Source: Diogma glabrata (taxonomy: Eukaryota; Arthropoda; Insecta; Diptera; Cylindrotomidae). From it: DNA of 64,000 bases. A program made the position numbers and the translations under genes. The stretch is taken from contig OY856188.1 in the NCBI GenBank assembly GCA_963693315.1, positions 266,037,114 to 266,101,113 on the forward strand. Reading direction: 5' to 3'. Below the pieces are notes generated by a model. That model searched no databases. It was not told the origin of the DNA and saw nothing but the letters and a program-made list of their open reading frames with translations. Positions 9,584-21,013 of this stretch are shown in pieces (the first letter of the stretch is position 1; each line of letters opens with the position of its first letter).

Positions 9584-10491
9584 AGCTACAAAAAACATCA
9601 AAAATGTAAATTTTAGTTCGTGAAAAAGGTGCAGTTTAAAGTTTAATAGTCAAAACTATCTGTTCAGTACAAAAAGAAGTGATATCTTGTGTCAAATAGA
9701 AACGAGTGTAGAACAAAACATTTCCAAATAATTAGGTGTTCTACATGTTTGAAATACTTACTTTGTCACTCGGATTAGAGATTAGAATTAGAAACAACTT
9801 CAACTAACTAGGTATTAAAACAAAAGTTTCTGGTAAAAATAAAAGTACAAAATAATATTTATTTATTTATTTATATTCGAATGCAAATGTGGAATGGGAT
9901 ATTTATACGATCGACCAAATCGAGAGAAGTGCAGAACCATCACGAAACCTCAGTGACAGTTAAGACTTTTATTTAACGTAAAATATTATATACAAAATGA
10001 AAATTCTATAAAAGAAATGCAAACTAATTTCTTAGTTAATATTTTATATTGCAGACCCTAGTTTGTAGATTAAGAACATGTTATTTCAACAGAATTTCAT
10101 TAAAATTATAATCTGTTAGTCCTGAGGTTTCGTGATGGTTCCGCACTTCTCTCATTTCAGTCGATCGTATAAATATCGCATTCCACATTTGCATTCGAAT
10201 ATAAATAAATAAATAAATATTATTTTGTACTTTTATTTTTACTAGAAACTTTTGTTTTAATACCTAGTTAGTTGAAGTTGTTTCTAATTCTAATCTCTAA
10301 TCCGAGTGACAAAGTAAGTATTTCAAACATGTAGAACACCTAATTATTTGGAAATGTTTTGTTTTACACTTGTTTCTACTTGACACAAGATATCACTTCT
10401 TTTTGTACTGAACAGATAGTTTTGTCTATTAAACTTTAAACTGCACCTTTTTCACGAACTAAAATTTACATTTTTGATGTTTTTTGTAGCT
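9584..10491. repeat. Foldback: 370-bp inverted arms
   Basis: Arms 9584-9953 and 10122-10491 are near-perfect inverted copies, both 370 bp, around a 168-bp spacer. The inner ends read AACCATCACGAAACCTCAG and its complement; the outer ends read AGCTACAAAAAACATC and its complement. Only scattered mismatches are seen. No coding frame is present. Confidence 0.85.
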
Positions 10492-11140
10492 CATATCACG
10501 AGTTTTTGTAGTAAATAATAAATTTTATGAGCTTGGATTATAATGAAATAAATAATAAAATTAATAATAGGTAATTATTTCATTTTGATATAAGCAATTT
10601 GAATTTTTGTCATCGATTTATTTGTATACTTTAACGATTGATTGAATCATTTCCAATTTTTCTGCGCTCATAACAACATAACCAATAATCCGCACGATAT
10701 ACAATTTGGGCCAAAGATTTATCTAATGGTGTGGGTTGGTTGGGTGAACCAAATATTGGCACCAAATATTTTGAGGAGTATACTAGAATTGCTTAAGCAT
10801 ATGATGTAAAACCAAAATATAAGTCTCCTCATGGTTGCTATTTGGTCCAGAATCTACAATAATTTGTTTATCGCCTTCAGATGAACTTTCGATATTAAAT
10901 ATGGCTTAGAACTATAAAAAAATGTAAGTAACAGATTTAGTTCAAGTATCATTGCTTTAATATTAATTTCAAATTTCTTTAATATTAAGATTAATTTCAA
11001 TGTGATTTTTCAGTATACAAATACTGAATTGATATTGTCTCACTTTTCTTTTATTTAACTAGAAACTAATTTTAATAAAACTATTTTTGAATTAAAAATA
11101 ATTTTTACAGTATGTGATTTCATATTTCAAAATAAGATTC
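10492..11140. other. A+T-rich stretch, nothing recognised
   Basis: Interior of the CCCA element between the foldback and the tandem repeats. No open frame, splice pattern or repeat could be supported. Confidence 0.4.
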
Positions 11141-13490
11141 AACAAACGTTTAACCATTTGTTACGGTGAAAATTTTTGTTTATTTGTATCTGCAAATCGA
11201 CTAAAACTATGCAATTTGCTGTCCTACTTGAAAAATTTTGACAGCTATAAAAGTTGATCATTAGAAAAAGTATTTGCATCATTATTAGGGACAAAAGCGT
11301 TAAATAGCACACGCGGTGTTGTTGTAGGGGTTTAGTGATCGGCACTTTACGGTGCAGTTTTTAATTTCATTTAAGTTAGATCGATAAACACATATGTTTA
11401 AGAAAAAGGCTATATAATAATGTTTTTATGACAACTTCCTTTCTAATGTTTCTTGTTAAGACCAGAATCATCATAGTAAAATTTCATTAAATAATATTTT
11501 TGAAGAATATAAAACGAACACACCAACCATAATTTCTACAATTTATAATTTCTAGAAAAACTGGTTGCATACTCTGAATTATTGTTTGGGACAAAGGCTC
11601 TAAATAATACACTCCAATATTTTGTTGTAGGGTCTACCTATTGGCACATTATGGTATAGATTTTTAAACGAATTTAATTTAAATTGAATCCCGAAAATTT
11701 TTGGAAATATTCAGTCATTCGCAGTAAAACAAATTATAATAATGTTTTTATGACAACCTACACACCTAAATCTTAACCCATTTCTTTTAAAAAAAAAATT
11801 GTCTTGTTAAATCCTTTTACGCAGAATCAGAGTAAAATTTTAGAAAAAAATATTGTAATCCAAGAAAAAAAATTATTTGGAACAAATTCACTAGATAATA
11901 TACCCCCTCTTATTTAAAACACATATTTCACCCTACAAATGTCCAAAAATAAATGTTAAATGTCCATACGCATCAAAAGAACAAATTATAATATGTAATG
12001 TTTTTATGTCACACTACAAACCAAATACATTCCCTTTTAAAATTGGTCTTAACTCTTAGCTAATTTGCTTTAACTTTTTTATGCAAAATCAGAGTAAAAT
12101 TAAATGATAATAAAGTTTTTACTTTTTATGACAGTTTCCTTTCTAATTTTTTTCTTAACAACAGAATCAGAGTAAAATTGACATTTGTTGAATTTTTTTT
12201 TTGATTGTAAAAAGCGTTCAATAGATGGAACCAAAGACAGTATGAAACATTATTCGTTTTAAAAATTATTTTAACATTAGTTTCTCAAAACTCAAAACTT
12301 TTTTCAAAATGTCATATTTTCACAAATTTTGTTTACAGTCATGTGTATTAAATTCATTTCATATTAATATTTAAAGGTGAGTTTATGTTAAAGGAGTCGC
12401 CATAAGCTTATATTATATGGACAACATTACATCAAAACCGTTTTTTGAGGTTATGTCTACTAGGTTCAGCGTAAATAAGCAAAAGTGGTAATCGTTATTT
12501 TTTTCACGAACAGCGATCTACCGCATCGCTTTAATTTTAATAATGTTTTTATGACAATCTACACACCTAAACCTTAACACATTTCTTTTAAAAAAAATTG
12601 GCTTAGTTAAAACCGTTTACGCAGAATCGAAGTAAAATTTTAGAAACAGTTATTGCAACCCTGGAAAAAAAATTATTTGGAACAAATTTGCTAGATAATA
12701 TACCCCGCTCTTTTGTTGAAGGAACTAATGGTCCCCGCAAACCTGGATTGCAAGCCCGCGAAAAATTATTTGGGATAAATGCGCTAAATAATATTTTATG
12801 TTGGAGTCTAATAATCGGTATATTACGTTATAGCTTTTTAAACAAATTAAATTTAAACTGGATCCCGAAAAATTTATGGAAATATTCAGTCATTCGGAGT
12901 AAAAGAACAAATTACAATAATGTTTTATAACAACCTACAAGTCTAAGCCTTAACACATTCCTTTTTAAAAAATTTATCTTAGCAAAGTCCGTTTTACACA
13001 GAATCCGAGGTAAATTTACATTTGTATTTATAATTTTTGTAGACAAATCTTTATTAGCTAGTATGTATCAGAATCAGCTTTTAAATTTATTTATTTGTAT
13101 TCTTTTGTCATAATATGCAGTAAAAGATCAAACTATAATGTTTTTATTTTTAAAAAAAGTGTCTTAGCTATTTACATTTACATTTTAAATAAATTTACAA
13201 TAGATGGCTTGAATGAAGAAGTCACTTGGATGCATAAATTTCCGTCTGAATAAATATGAAATTTCATTTTTCAATAATCGTTTTTGAAATTTTATGTTTT
13301 AATTAATTTTGTATACGGTTTATTGTACAAAATCTATTTCAAATTAAAATTTAAAGGTGAGTTTATGTTACAAAACTCGTCGTAAGTTCATATATGTTAA
13401 ACAACATTAGATCAAATCATTTTTTTGAGGTTATGTCTACTAGGTTCAGCGTAAACAAGCAAAAGTGGTAATGGTAAGTGGTAAAATCAT
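11141..13490. repeat. Degenerate tandem repeats inside the CCCA element
   Basis: Several related units recur. 'GGACAAA...CTAAATAATA' starts lie near 11287, 11589 and 12770. An AATAATGTTTTTATGACAA...CACACCTAAA segment occurs near 11740 and 12536. A roughly 120-bp block ending in GTCTACTAGGTTCAGCGTAAA occurs at 12376-12492 and 13354-13476. Similarity is clear but broken by indels, so this is an old satellite-like array. Short open frames here are by-products. Confidence 0.65.
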
Positions 13491-13954
13491 TTGAAATAAA
13501 TTTTAAAGAATAATATATAATAAAAATTGTGCTGTTCTCTTCATAAAAATTTCAGAATAAACTGCAGAGCAACTTCAGAGAAAAAAAGAGGAAAAACGTA
13601 AAAATATACTGCAACAAGAAAATTAGAAAAAATTTATTCAGAAAGACTTTAACGCCTGAATAATTTGACTGTAGAAGGTCTTCTGAAACAACACCTGAAT
13701 AAGGACTTTTGCTACTCGAGTTGATTAAGGCCTAACACAGAACACTATATACAGTTCCTAACCAGCTGTTGAACCTGTATAATTTACGCGCTTTTGGCGC
13801 CCTTTGGTATTAATAAGAGCCGAATAAAGCATCGATAAAGCCATTCGTTTACGTTTTTGTAACAAGGGGCAGTAAGAGGGGAACATTGAACTTAGTCGAC
13901 TAAAGCCTTATACATCGTTTATACGTGCCATATTCAGCCAAAATGTTTATTGGG

Positions 13955-14290
13955 AATCACTTCATTATTGTAGGCTGTAGTGTGCATAAAGACACTGAAA
14001 AAACTTCAAAAAAGTACATAAAAATTTTTTTTACCGGAAGTGAAAAACCGAAATTTGGGATGCAGAACTATTGTGAACCGTACTAAATACTCATGTACCA
14101 AGTTTCATTCCAATTCAATTATCAGGTACAGATGATATAGAGCTTTCAAAAAACAGATGCTCCAGGGACCCCACACCATTTTGTTCAATATCGCTCAAAA
14201 ACTAATCAGTTCCTTGTCATACATGTTTGCATCTTTTTCCAAAGTGTCATCAAAATTCATTCACGCAAGATGGTTGCTAAAACATAATTC
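13955..14290. repeat. Resumed copy of the 166-bp repeat family
   Basis: After the CCCA element the sequence continues as the same repeat leader seen at 8345-8600: TACTTCATTATTGTAGGCTG-like start, ACCGGAAGTGAAAAACCG, then AACTAATCAGTTCCTTGTCA. It confirms that the element split a pre-existing array. Confidence 0.8.
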
Positions 14291-15118
14291 CAAAAAACTT
14301 GCTACCTAGCGGCACAAAAACCTCGAACCTAATAAACGATTGATACCCATTCATCAATTGACAGGTTAGATACAGTTACAACATGCAACAGTAGAGACCG
14401 ATTCTTTAGACGTCGGCTGGTGTCAAGCATCCTATCTCAACCACCCAAACGAAGCAAGTAGTAAATCGTTTTGTTATAGTCTATGTACATACAAAATAAA
14501 TTGATATGTTAATTTTAAAGGGAGGTTTAAAGAAAGTTATAATTTGCATTCCAACTGCACTCAGAAAAAATGCAATTTTCTTTTTTATTAATATCTTTTC
14601 GTTATATTCAACATAACAAACTGTTTACTAGCCATTCTCCACCACTTTATAGTTTTAGTTTATTTATTTTGACTTTTATGACAAGAAAATGAATATAAAA
14701 GCAGTAAAAATGATTGAAGAAAATTTAAATTGAATTTTTTATGACTTTTCACCCTCATACTTTGTGTGAGTTATTGTGGTAATTGTTCGTTGTTTTTGAA
14801 AGTCTCGTGGATAAAGATAGACAAGGGTGTGTTTTTCAGTTGGTTATTACTTATTACATATAGCAACATTAGACAATATATTACTTCGATTGCTTTGATT
14901 TAAGCTTATTTTTCAAGGTTATGGCTTCTCAAGAAAGCCATATTATTAGAAGGAAAGAAAACTTTGTTTGAGGTAAAATATTTAAGCTATTCAAATTTCT
15001 ATAGATACTCAACAACTTAGCCCTTAGGTAACCTATAATCAAGTCTTGTAAGGACGTTATATTCAAGCACCGTCTTAAACTGCAAATTGATGGAAAGAAA
15101 TGTAATTTTTAAACCTTA
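14291..15118. other. Unassigned A+T-rich DNA
   Basis: No gene or repeat structure could be supported. It may belong to the 3' part of the FAS1 gene or to its downstream flank. Confidence 0.35.
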
Positions 15119-17774
15119 ACTATCGTTTTTTTTTAAGAATCGGGCAGTCGCGGAAATTTTCAAAAATTTTTTTTACAAATTTGGTATCAACCGATCGAGC
15201 TTGACCGTCTCCAGTAACTTTATGAGATTAGGGTTGTAGGACCCACCCCCACCCCTTTACACCCTCTTTAAGTTTTAGCATATAAAAATCTATATAAAAT
15301 AAATGGGAAGAGATAAAAAAAATTTAATGGCATCATTATCTTTTATTCAAACCGGCGCAACTTTTGGGTCCAAAAGTTGGTTTGCACCTCCACCCCCAAC
15401 CAACCCCGTTGGTGGGGTTGACATCTTAAATGAGTAAAATATGTCATGTGGGATATCGTTAGAATCAGAATTTGATGACAAATACAATCCCCCATATTAC
15501 CCCCTGATCGGTGACATAACCATTTTTTACTCCCAAGGGGGTAACCCTTATCGTAGAAAAAAATATTTATTTTGCATGTCATGTTTGGTGTCGATTTCAA
15601 TATAATGGGGGATGCTGAGTTCAATGATGATGATAAAAATGGGGGCCGGACTCGGGGTAGTACAAAAAGGGGTGAAGGTTGAGGGGTCGGTTATAAAAGA
15701 TATCGAAATTATCGTCATAATAAAAATTTGGGTCGGACTCAGGGTAGTCCAATAATAGGTGGGGGGTTGGGGGGTCGGTTATACAAAGTATTGAAATTAT
15801 TGTCATTATTATCGATTTTTACATAATCGAGGATGGTGAGTTCAGTGGTGATGTTAAAAATGTTAACTGGACTGAGGGTAGTTCAATAAGGGGTGGGGGT
15901 TGGGGGTCTGGTCATGAATAGTATCAAAATTATCGTCATTATTATTGACTTCAACATACTTGAGGACGCTGAATCCAACAGTGATGTTTAAATTGGGATC
16001 AAAAATATAAGGGTGTCCCTAAAAGGTGGGAGTTTGAGCTGAAAGCCAAGATAAATTGAGGGTACTGAATGCAATGGTGATGCTGAATTTAGTATTTGGG
16101 ATCCAGGCAAGAAACTAGAGGATAAGAGTTTGGGTCTACAATTAGGGAAATGTTCAAATATACATAATAAATATTGGTTTTTCTATGAATCGAGGATACT
16201 GAATCCAATGGTGGTCTTGGAATATGCAATCAAGCAACCATAGGAGCAAAATCAGACGCTGGAGGATGGGGTGGAGAGTAAAAAAATGTTCAAATATACA
16301 TTATACACCAAGGCTAGAGTTACTTAGCAAAGGAGCCTCTTAAAAGTGGGTTATTCTTAAATGTTAGTTGAATTATATCGTCAAATTGATGTATCGTCGA
16401 AACATGGCAGAAAAATATTTTAAAATTATTAAATAAGAAAAATAATAAACTGAAATAGCAAATTCTTTATATTTCTTATATTTTTATTATTGAAACATAC
16501 AAACAAATGCCACAAAAATAAGATTGTATTAATTTGAGTGCTCATCATTTTCTTGTATAAATAAATGAACTTCGTCTTTAAACAATAGTACAAATTTTTT
16601 ATTTTCAAGCATAGTACAAATTTTTTATTACGTGGTTCTGCATTTCAACATCGCCATTGGATTCAGCATTCTCGATTTATAGAAAAACAAATATTTATTA
16701 TGTATATTTGAACATTACCCCAATTTTAGACCCAAACCCTTATGCTTTAGTTTCTTCTCTAGAGCCCAAATACTAATTTCAGCATCACCATTGAATTCAG
16801 TGCCCTTGATTTAGCCAAAATCAATACTCATGATATGTATGTGAACATTTTCGGCTTTCAGTCCCCAACTCCCATCCTTTAGTGACACCCTTATATTTTT
16901 GATCCCAATTTAAACATCAGTGTTGGATTCAGCGTCAAGTATGTTGAAATCAACACTAATGACGACCATTTTGATACTATTTATGACCAGACCCTCAACC
17001 ACCACCCCATATTGAACTACCCTGAATCCGTTCACCATTTTTATCATCACTATTGAACTCAGCATCTTTGATTATGTTAAAATCGAAATAATGACGATAA
17101 TTTTGATACTATTCATGACCAGACCCCCAACCCTCACCCCTTATTGAACTTCCCCGGAGTCCGGTCAACATTTTTACCATCACCATTGAACTCAGCATCC
17201 TCGATTATGTAAAAATCAATAATAATGACAATAATTTCGATACGTAGTGTAACCGACCCCCCAACCCCCACATATTATTGGACTACCCTGAGTCCGGCCC
17301 CAATTTTTATTATCATAATTGAACGCAGCATCCTCGATTATGTTAAAATTGATAATGATGACGATAAAAAAAATGGTTATGTCTTAAAATGTTATGATTG
17401 TATTTGTTATGAAATTCTGATTCTAACGACACCCCACATGACATATTTTACTCATTTAATGTGTCAACCCCACCCACGGGTTTGGTTGGGGGTGGGGGTG
17501 CAAATCAACTTTTGGACTCAAAAGTTGCGCCGATCTGAATAAAAGATAATGGTACCATTAAATTTTTTTTATCTCTTTCCATTTATTTTATATAGATTTT
17601 TATATGCTAAAACTTAAAGAGGGTGTAGAGGGGTGGGGGTGGGTCCTACCACCCTAATCTCATAAAGTTTTCAGGAGACGACCAAGCCTAATCGATTGAT
17701 ACCAAAATCACAATATCGAGTCAAAAAATTTCTAAAAACCACGTTTTCTGCCCGATTCGTAAAAAAACGAAAGT
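15119..17774. mobile_element. Large foldback element with G-rich minisatellite arms
   Basis: Inverted arms of about 1.1 kb (15119 to about 16230 and about 16632 to 17774) flank a spacer of about 400 bp. The outer ends carry GAATCGGGCAG and its complement; the inner ends carry CCAATGG(T/C)G-type sequence. Within each arm about 130-bp units repeat, marked by GACTC(A/G)GGGTAGT near 15649, 15735 and 15871 and by its complement near 17022, 17153 and 17283, with GGGGGTTGGGGG tracts. This layout resembles FB-type foldback transposons. Apparent short proteins here come from the repeats. Confidence 0.75.
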
Positions 17775-18657
17775 TGTGGAAAAATAGTATTATTGGAATC
17801 CTAAAAAGCTTAAGGCTTTGAACCTGTATTTTTATCGTCTGAAAAGCGTGCAGTTTTACTACAAGTCAATATAAGAAATTTAATTTGTCAAACTATTTGC
17901 ATTTCAAAATACTGCAATAGTAAAGTCTGTGATAACAAGTTATATTATCTCTTAACGATATCTGGGTGTCATGGAATTTTAATATAAACTCTGCAAAAAC
18001 ACAGCTTGTTACTGTGACTATGCAATCCGTGCCCTAGGGTCAAACTCTGGTCAGATAAAAAAGTGTATTTACGATTTGCCGATAAATTTCCAATAAATTA
18101 CGACACCTCGGTCTGGAAATAAACATCCACTAATAAAACTAAGTGATTTGATGAAAACTGATGAAATTACAAAAGCGATGAAACTCGTTGACGGTACCAA
18201 AGAAATTTGGCATATTGTCAGATATATTGTAATAATAACAAATAAGTATAAGTATAAATAATAAAAAGAGATCTTGGAAGATGTAAAACTGTCATAAACT
18301 GTAATTTGAGTAAACGTTATAGATCATACCATGAAAACGACATCATTATATCAAACCATGTGTTGGCTGTATAGAACATTAGTTCTATTAAATCCTCATT
18401 ACTTATAAATTGTTATATCTAACAGCAACAAAATTAAAAAAATATATCAAAATGTAGCATAAACCTGAGTCTTTCTTCCTTTAATTAAACACATAAGTAA
18501 ACATCAACAGAAATTTTGCCTTTAATCCTCAACAGAAATTTTAAAAATTTTAACAATCAACATAAAAATAAACGACTCCATTTCCTTTTAAAATAATCTT
18601 AATCTAAATAGATAATAAGATAAATGGAAAATAAAGAAAAATATCAAAATTACTTAC
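17775..18657. other. Presumed FAS1 intron or flank, nothing else recognised
   Basis: This follows, on the minus strand, the GTAAGTA donor of the exon at 18658. The next FAS1 exon, expected to carry the end of the domain, was not found between here and position 1. Confidence 0.4.
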
Positions 18658-18796
18658 GCTTATCTTCTTTAACTCTTATTTTTAATGAATCACGTACGGT
18701 TGGTAAAGCTAATGTATGATTAGCTAATAATTTTAATTCTTCCATTGTAAACTTACGATCAGCAACTACGAGATGGCGTTCTAATAACTGTTTAGC
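18658..18796 (-). CDS. FAS1-domain adhesion protein, exon d (partial gene)
   Basis: Exon of 139 nt between acceptor GTATAG and donor GTAAGTA. It opens in phase 0 with AKQLLERHLVVADRKFTMEE and continues to RVKEDK. This is the middle of a FAS1 domain, after the TYFVPSDQAW strand of exon c. The end of the domain must lie in a further 3' exon that I could not find in the window. Reading frame and phases fit exon c exactly. Confidence 0.8.
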
Positions 18797-18868
18797 CTAT
18801 ACGTGAATATTCAAATAAAAATAATTAAATGGTGAACTTATTTCTAAACGGTAATGGTCATCACTTAC

Positions 18869-19255
18869 ATGATAAGCATATTCAGGCATAAATAATTTTT
18901 TAAATGCCGATGGCATATTCGTTTCTGTAGCCAACCACGCTTGATCACTTGGTACAAAGTATGTGAAACGTTTGGTTGTATCATTTAAACGAGAATTAAA
19001 ATCTGCTAATTGTCCAAGTTCAAAGGTTTTTCTCATCAAAGGATCTTGCTTAATTTTTTCCATAACATTTGTATAGGGTGCACCTAGAACACGATCAATA
19101 ATATGTACAAATCCGTTGGTTGCGGCAATATCAGATTGAATTATAGTTGCATTTACACCACCTCCTTCAACTGTTATAGTTTGACTACGGTCTGGTCGTG
19201 TAATCACATTAAAGAATAAACTTTTACGATCCGCCATTGTTGGCACGTAGAAATT
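18869..19255 (-). CDS. FAS1-domain adhesion protein, exon c (fasciclin-I / midline fasciclin family)
   Basis: Exon of 387 nt (129 codons, phase 0 at both ends) between acceptor TTTCTAG and donor GTAAGT. It holds the end of one FAS1 domain, with the conserved H2-type motif NGFVHIIDRVLGAPYT, and the start of the next, with the H1-type motif FTYFVPSDQAWL. Fasciclin-I family proteins carry several such domains, are secreted or GPI-anchored, and mediate homophilic cell adhesion in the insect nervous system and epithelia. The ATG inside this exon is internal, not a start. The GAPYT linker and FTYFVPSDQAW make me favour the midline fasciclin branch, but I cannot settle this without a search. Signal peptide, first exons and C-terminus lie outside or were not found. 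Confidence 0.88.
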
Positions 19256-19313
19256 CTAGAAATTAATTTTTATTAATAGTATATGTTTACATGAATGAAA
19301 ACTTAAAACTTAC

Positions 19314-19404
19314 CTTATTCAAATAGTTCTGTTTAATTTTTTCAACATTTAAACGTCCCTGGACAACATGCAGATCTAAGATCTCACGCAACAATTTTTT
19401 ATTA
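19314..19404 (-). CDS. FAS1-domain adhesion protein, exon b
   Basis: Exon of 91 nt between acceptor TTTTCAG and donor GTAAGT. It contributes one base to a split codon, then 30 codons (NKKLLREILDLHVVQGRLN...), a typical FAS1 mid-domain with the 'L..HVVxGRL' motif. The split codon (AG from exon a plus T here) gives Ser and joins the frames. Upstream of the acceptor only 20 bp of original intron remain before element 2 and its target duplication. Confidence 0.85.
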
Positions 19405-19428
19405 CTGAAAATAAAAGTGAAACAATAT

Positions 19429-20979
19429 TGTTACGATTTAGAAAAATCTAGACGATTACGGTCACTTCCAGGAAAATAAAATCAACAAAACACAACAATC
19501 AAATTAATGAAATGAATATTGTTGTTGTTGTCTCTTCTTAGAAATAGGGTCAACATAAACGATTTTATGAATCAAATCAACATAACGTAAAATAATCGAA
19601 TATTCTAATATTTTGTCAAGGTTTCTGGAAAGTGATGTCGAATTATCTAGAAGTATTGCAGAAGGTATATAAGAAAATTGGTTCTTGTAGTTTTTTAATT
19701 AGTTTATTTTAGACCTGCGACAGTAAAGTGAAATTAAATATAAAATTAGTTTTATTTTAAACCTGCGATAGTGAAGTTAAAATTATAAAAGTGTTCTTTA
19801 AATTAGTTTTTGTGTAAAGTTATAAGTATAATAAAGTAATTCAGTAAATTATTTGTGATGTAACATCACCCCGATGGAAAATCTCCCATCAAGAATAATA
19901 TAAGAACTGAATCTAAAAAATTATGGTGCAAATTATGAAACTTTTTGCAATCCATACAATTTTAGAGCGATCTAGTTTCGAACCAATGAGAAAATTTTTA
20001 AACTTTAAAAAAGTTTATCATTCTCATCAGGGCTAGCCGACTAGATAAACTCTACCAAAAAAAGTTGACGCTAATGATTATAAACCAAAAATTAGGTTAC
20101 AACTCTAGCGAAGTGTAAAAACAAAAAATTTACATAAACATACATTTAATAAATTCAGGTTTAGTCAATTAATTTCTCTGGTGATCACTGTTTTGTTATA
20201 CTCTAGATTTTCTAGTATTGAATAACCAAATTGTATCTGTGAGAAGAAGATGACTAGTCTTCACTTGTGTCTATTGACACATGATCAACAATTAATTCAG
20301 TAAATTATTTGTGATGTAACACAGATACTTCTTCTCACAGATACAATTTGGTTATTCAATACTAGAAAATCTAGAGTATAACAAAACAGTGATCACCAGA
20401 GAAATTAATTGACTAAACCTGAATTTATTAAATGTATGTTTATGTAAATTTTTTGTTTTTACACTTCGCTAGAGTTGTAACCTAATTTTTGGTTTATAAT
20501 CATTAGCGTCAACTTTTTTTGGTAGAGTTTATCTAGTCGGCTAGCCCTGATGAGAATGATAAACTTTTTTAAAGTTTAAAAATTTTCTCATTGGTTCGAA
20601 ACTAGATCGCTCTAAAATTGTATGGATTGCAAAAAGTTTCATAATTTGCACCATAATTTTTTAGATTCAGTTCTTATATAATAAAGTTATAAGTGTTATT
20701 GAGTAGAAATATTTTGTGTATTATTTTGAACGTTGAGTTACTGGAAATTTCTACAATAAACCGTTGGAGTTTCTGAAGCTGTTAAAAGAATATTCTAGTT
20801 AGGAATATTGTTTGCTGCATTGTTTTCCTGTTGTTGTGAAACAATTAAGGTGTTGAATACTTAATAAAACCTGGTGTTTGTGCTAACTAATCAGTGATCG
20901 AACTCAAGAAGAGATTGGGAATTGCGTTTATCGAATTGAGAGTAAGGCCAATTCGAAGAAAGTTTGGAAAAACGTAACA
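19429..20979 (+). repeat. Element 2, 5' LTR with internal insertion
   Basis: The native LTR is about 700 bp. A TATA-like TATATAAG lies at 19666-19673 and an AATAAA at 19830-19835, exactly where the palindromic insertion entered. The LTR ends AACGTAACA at 20979. Confidence 0.9.
19837..20676. mobile_element. 840-bp palindromic insertion in the element 2 LTR
   Basis: Arms 19898-20249 and 20328-20681 are near-perfect inverted repeats of about 350 bp around a 78-bp spacer. The insertion is flanked by the 10-bp direct repeat TATAATAAAG (19827-19836 and 20677-20686); the intact site can be read from the 3' LTR. A 29-bp direct repeat (TAATTCAGTAAATTATTTGT...) occurs at 19837-19865 and in the spacer at 20293-20321. 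No protein is encoded. The element type is not recognised. Confidence 0.8.
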
Positions 20980-20980
20980 T

Positions 20981-20995
20981 TGGTGACATCGGCGG
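20981..20995 (+). promoter_or_regulatory. Putative primer-binding site of element 2
   Basis: Directly after the 5' LTR and one extra T, the sequence reads TGGTGACATCGGCGG, beginning with the TGG complement of tRNA CCA. The primer tRNA is not identified. It differs from the primer site of element 1, so the families may use different tRNAs. Confidence 0.55.
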
Positions 20996-21013
20996 ATTAG
21001 TTAGCTGTTAATA

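Larger units (their letters stand above)
8948..13954. mobile_element. 5.0-kb CCCA...TGGG terminal-inverted-repeat element, no transposase seen
   Basis: A 5007-bp insertion with 14-bp perfect terminal inverted repeats (CCCAATAAACATTT at 8948 and AAATGTTTATTGGG ending at 13954). It splits the 166-bp repeat. The sister repeat at about 8339-8355 shows the empty site (CATCATAATTACTTC), so the target duplication is AA (8946-8947 and 13955-13956). Both ends carry many short subterminal motifs of the type CTGAATAA, within 8960-9310 and 13550-13940. No transposase-like frame is present inside; the interior holds a foldback and degenerate tandem repeats. It is probably non-autonomous. The superfamily is not assigned; AA/AT 2-bp duplications recall the ISL2EU group, but this is a guess. 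Confidence 0.75.

Noticed and set aside
15343..15806. Two minus-strand frames and a + frame at 17225-17542 with proline-rich readings
   Set aside because: They lie in inverted minisatellite arms and mirror each other; no start context or conserved domain.
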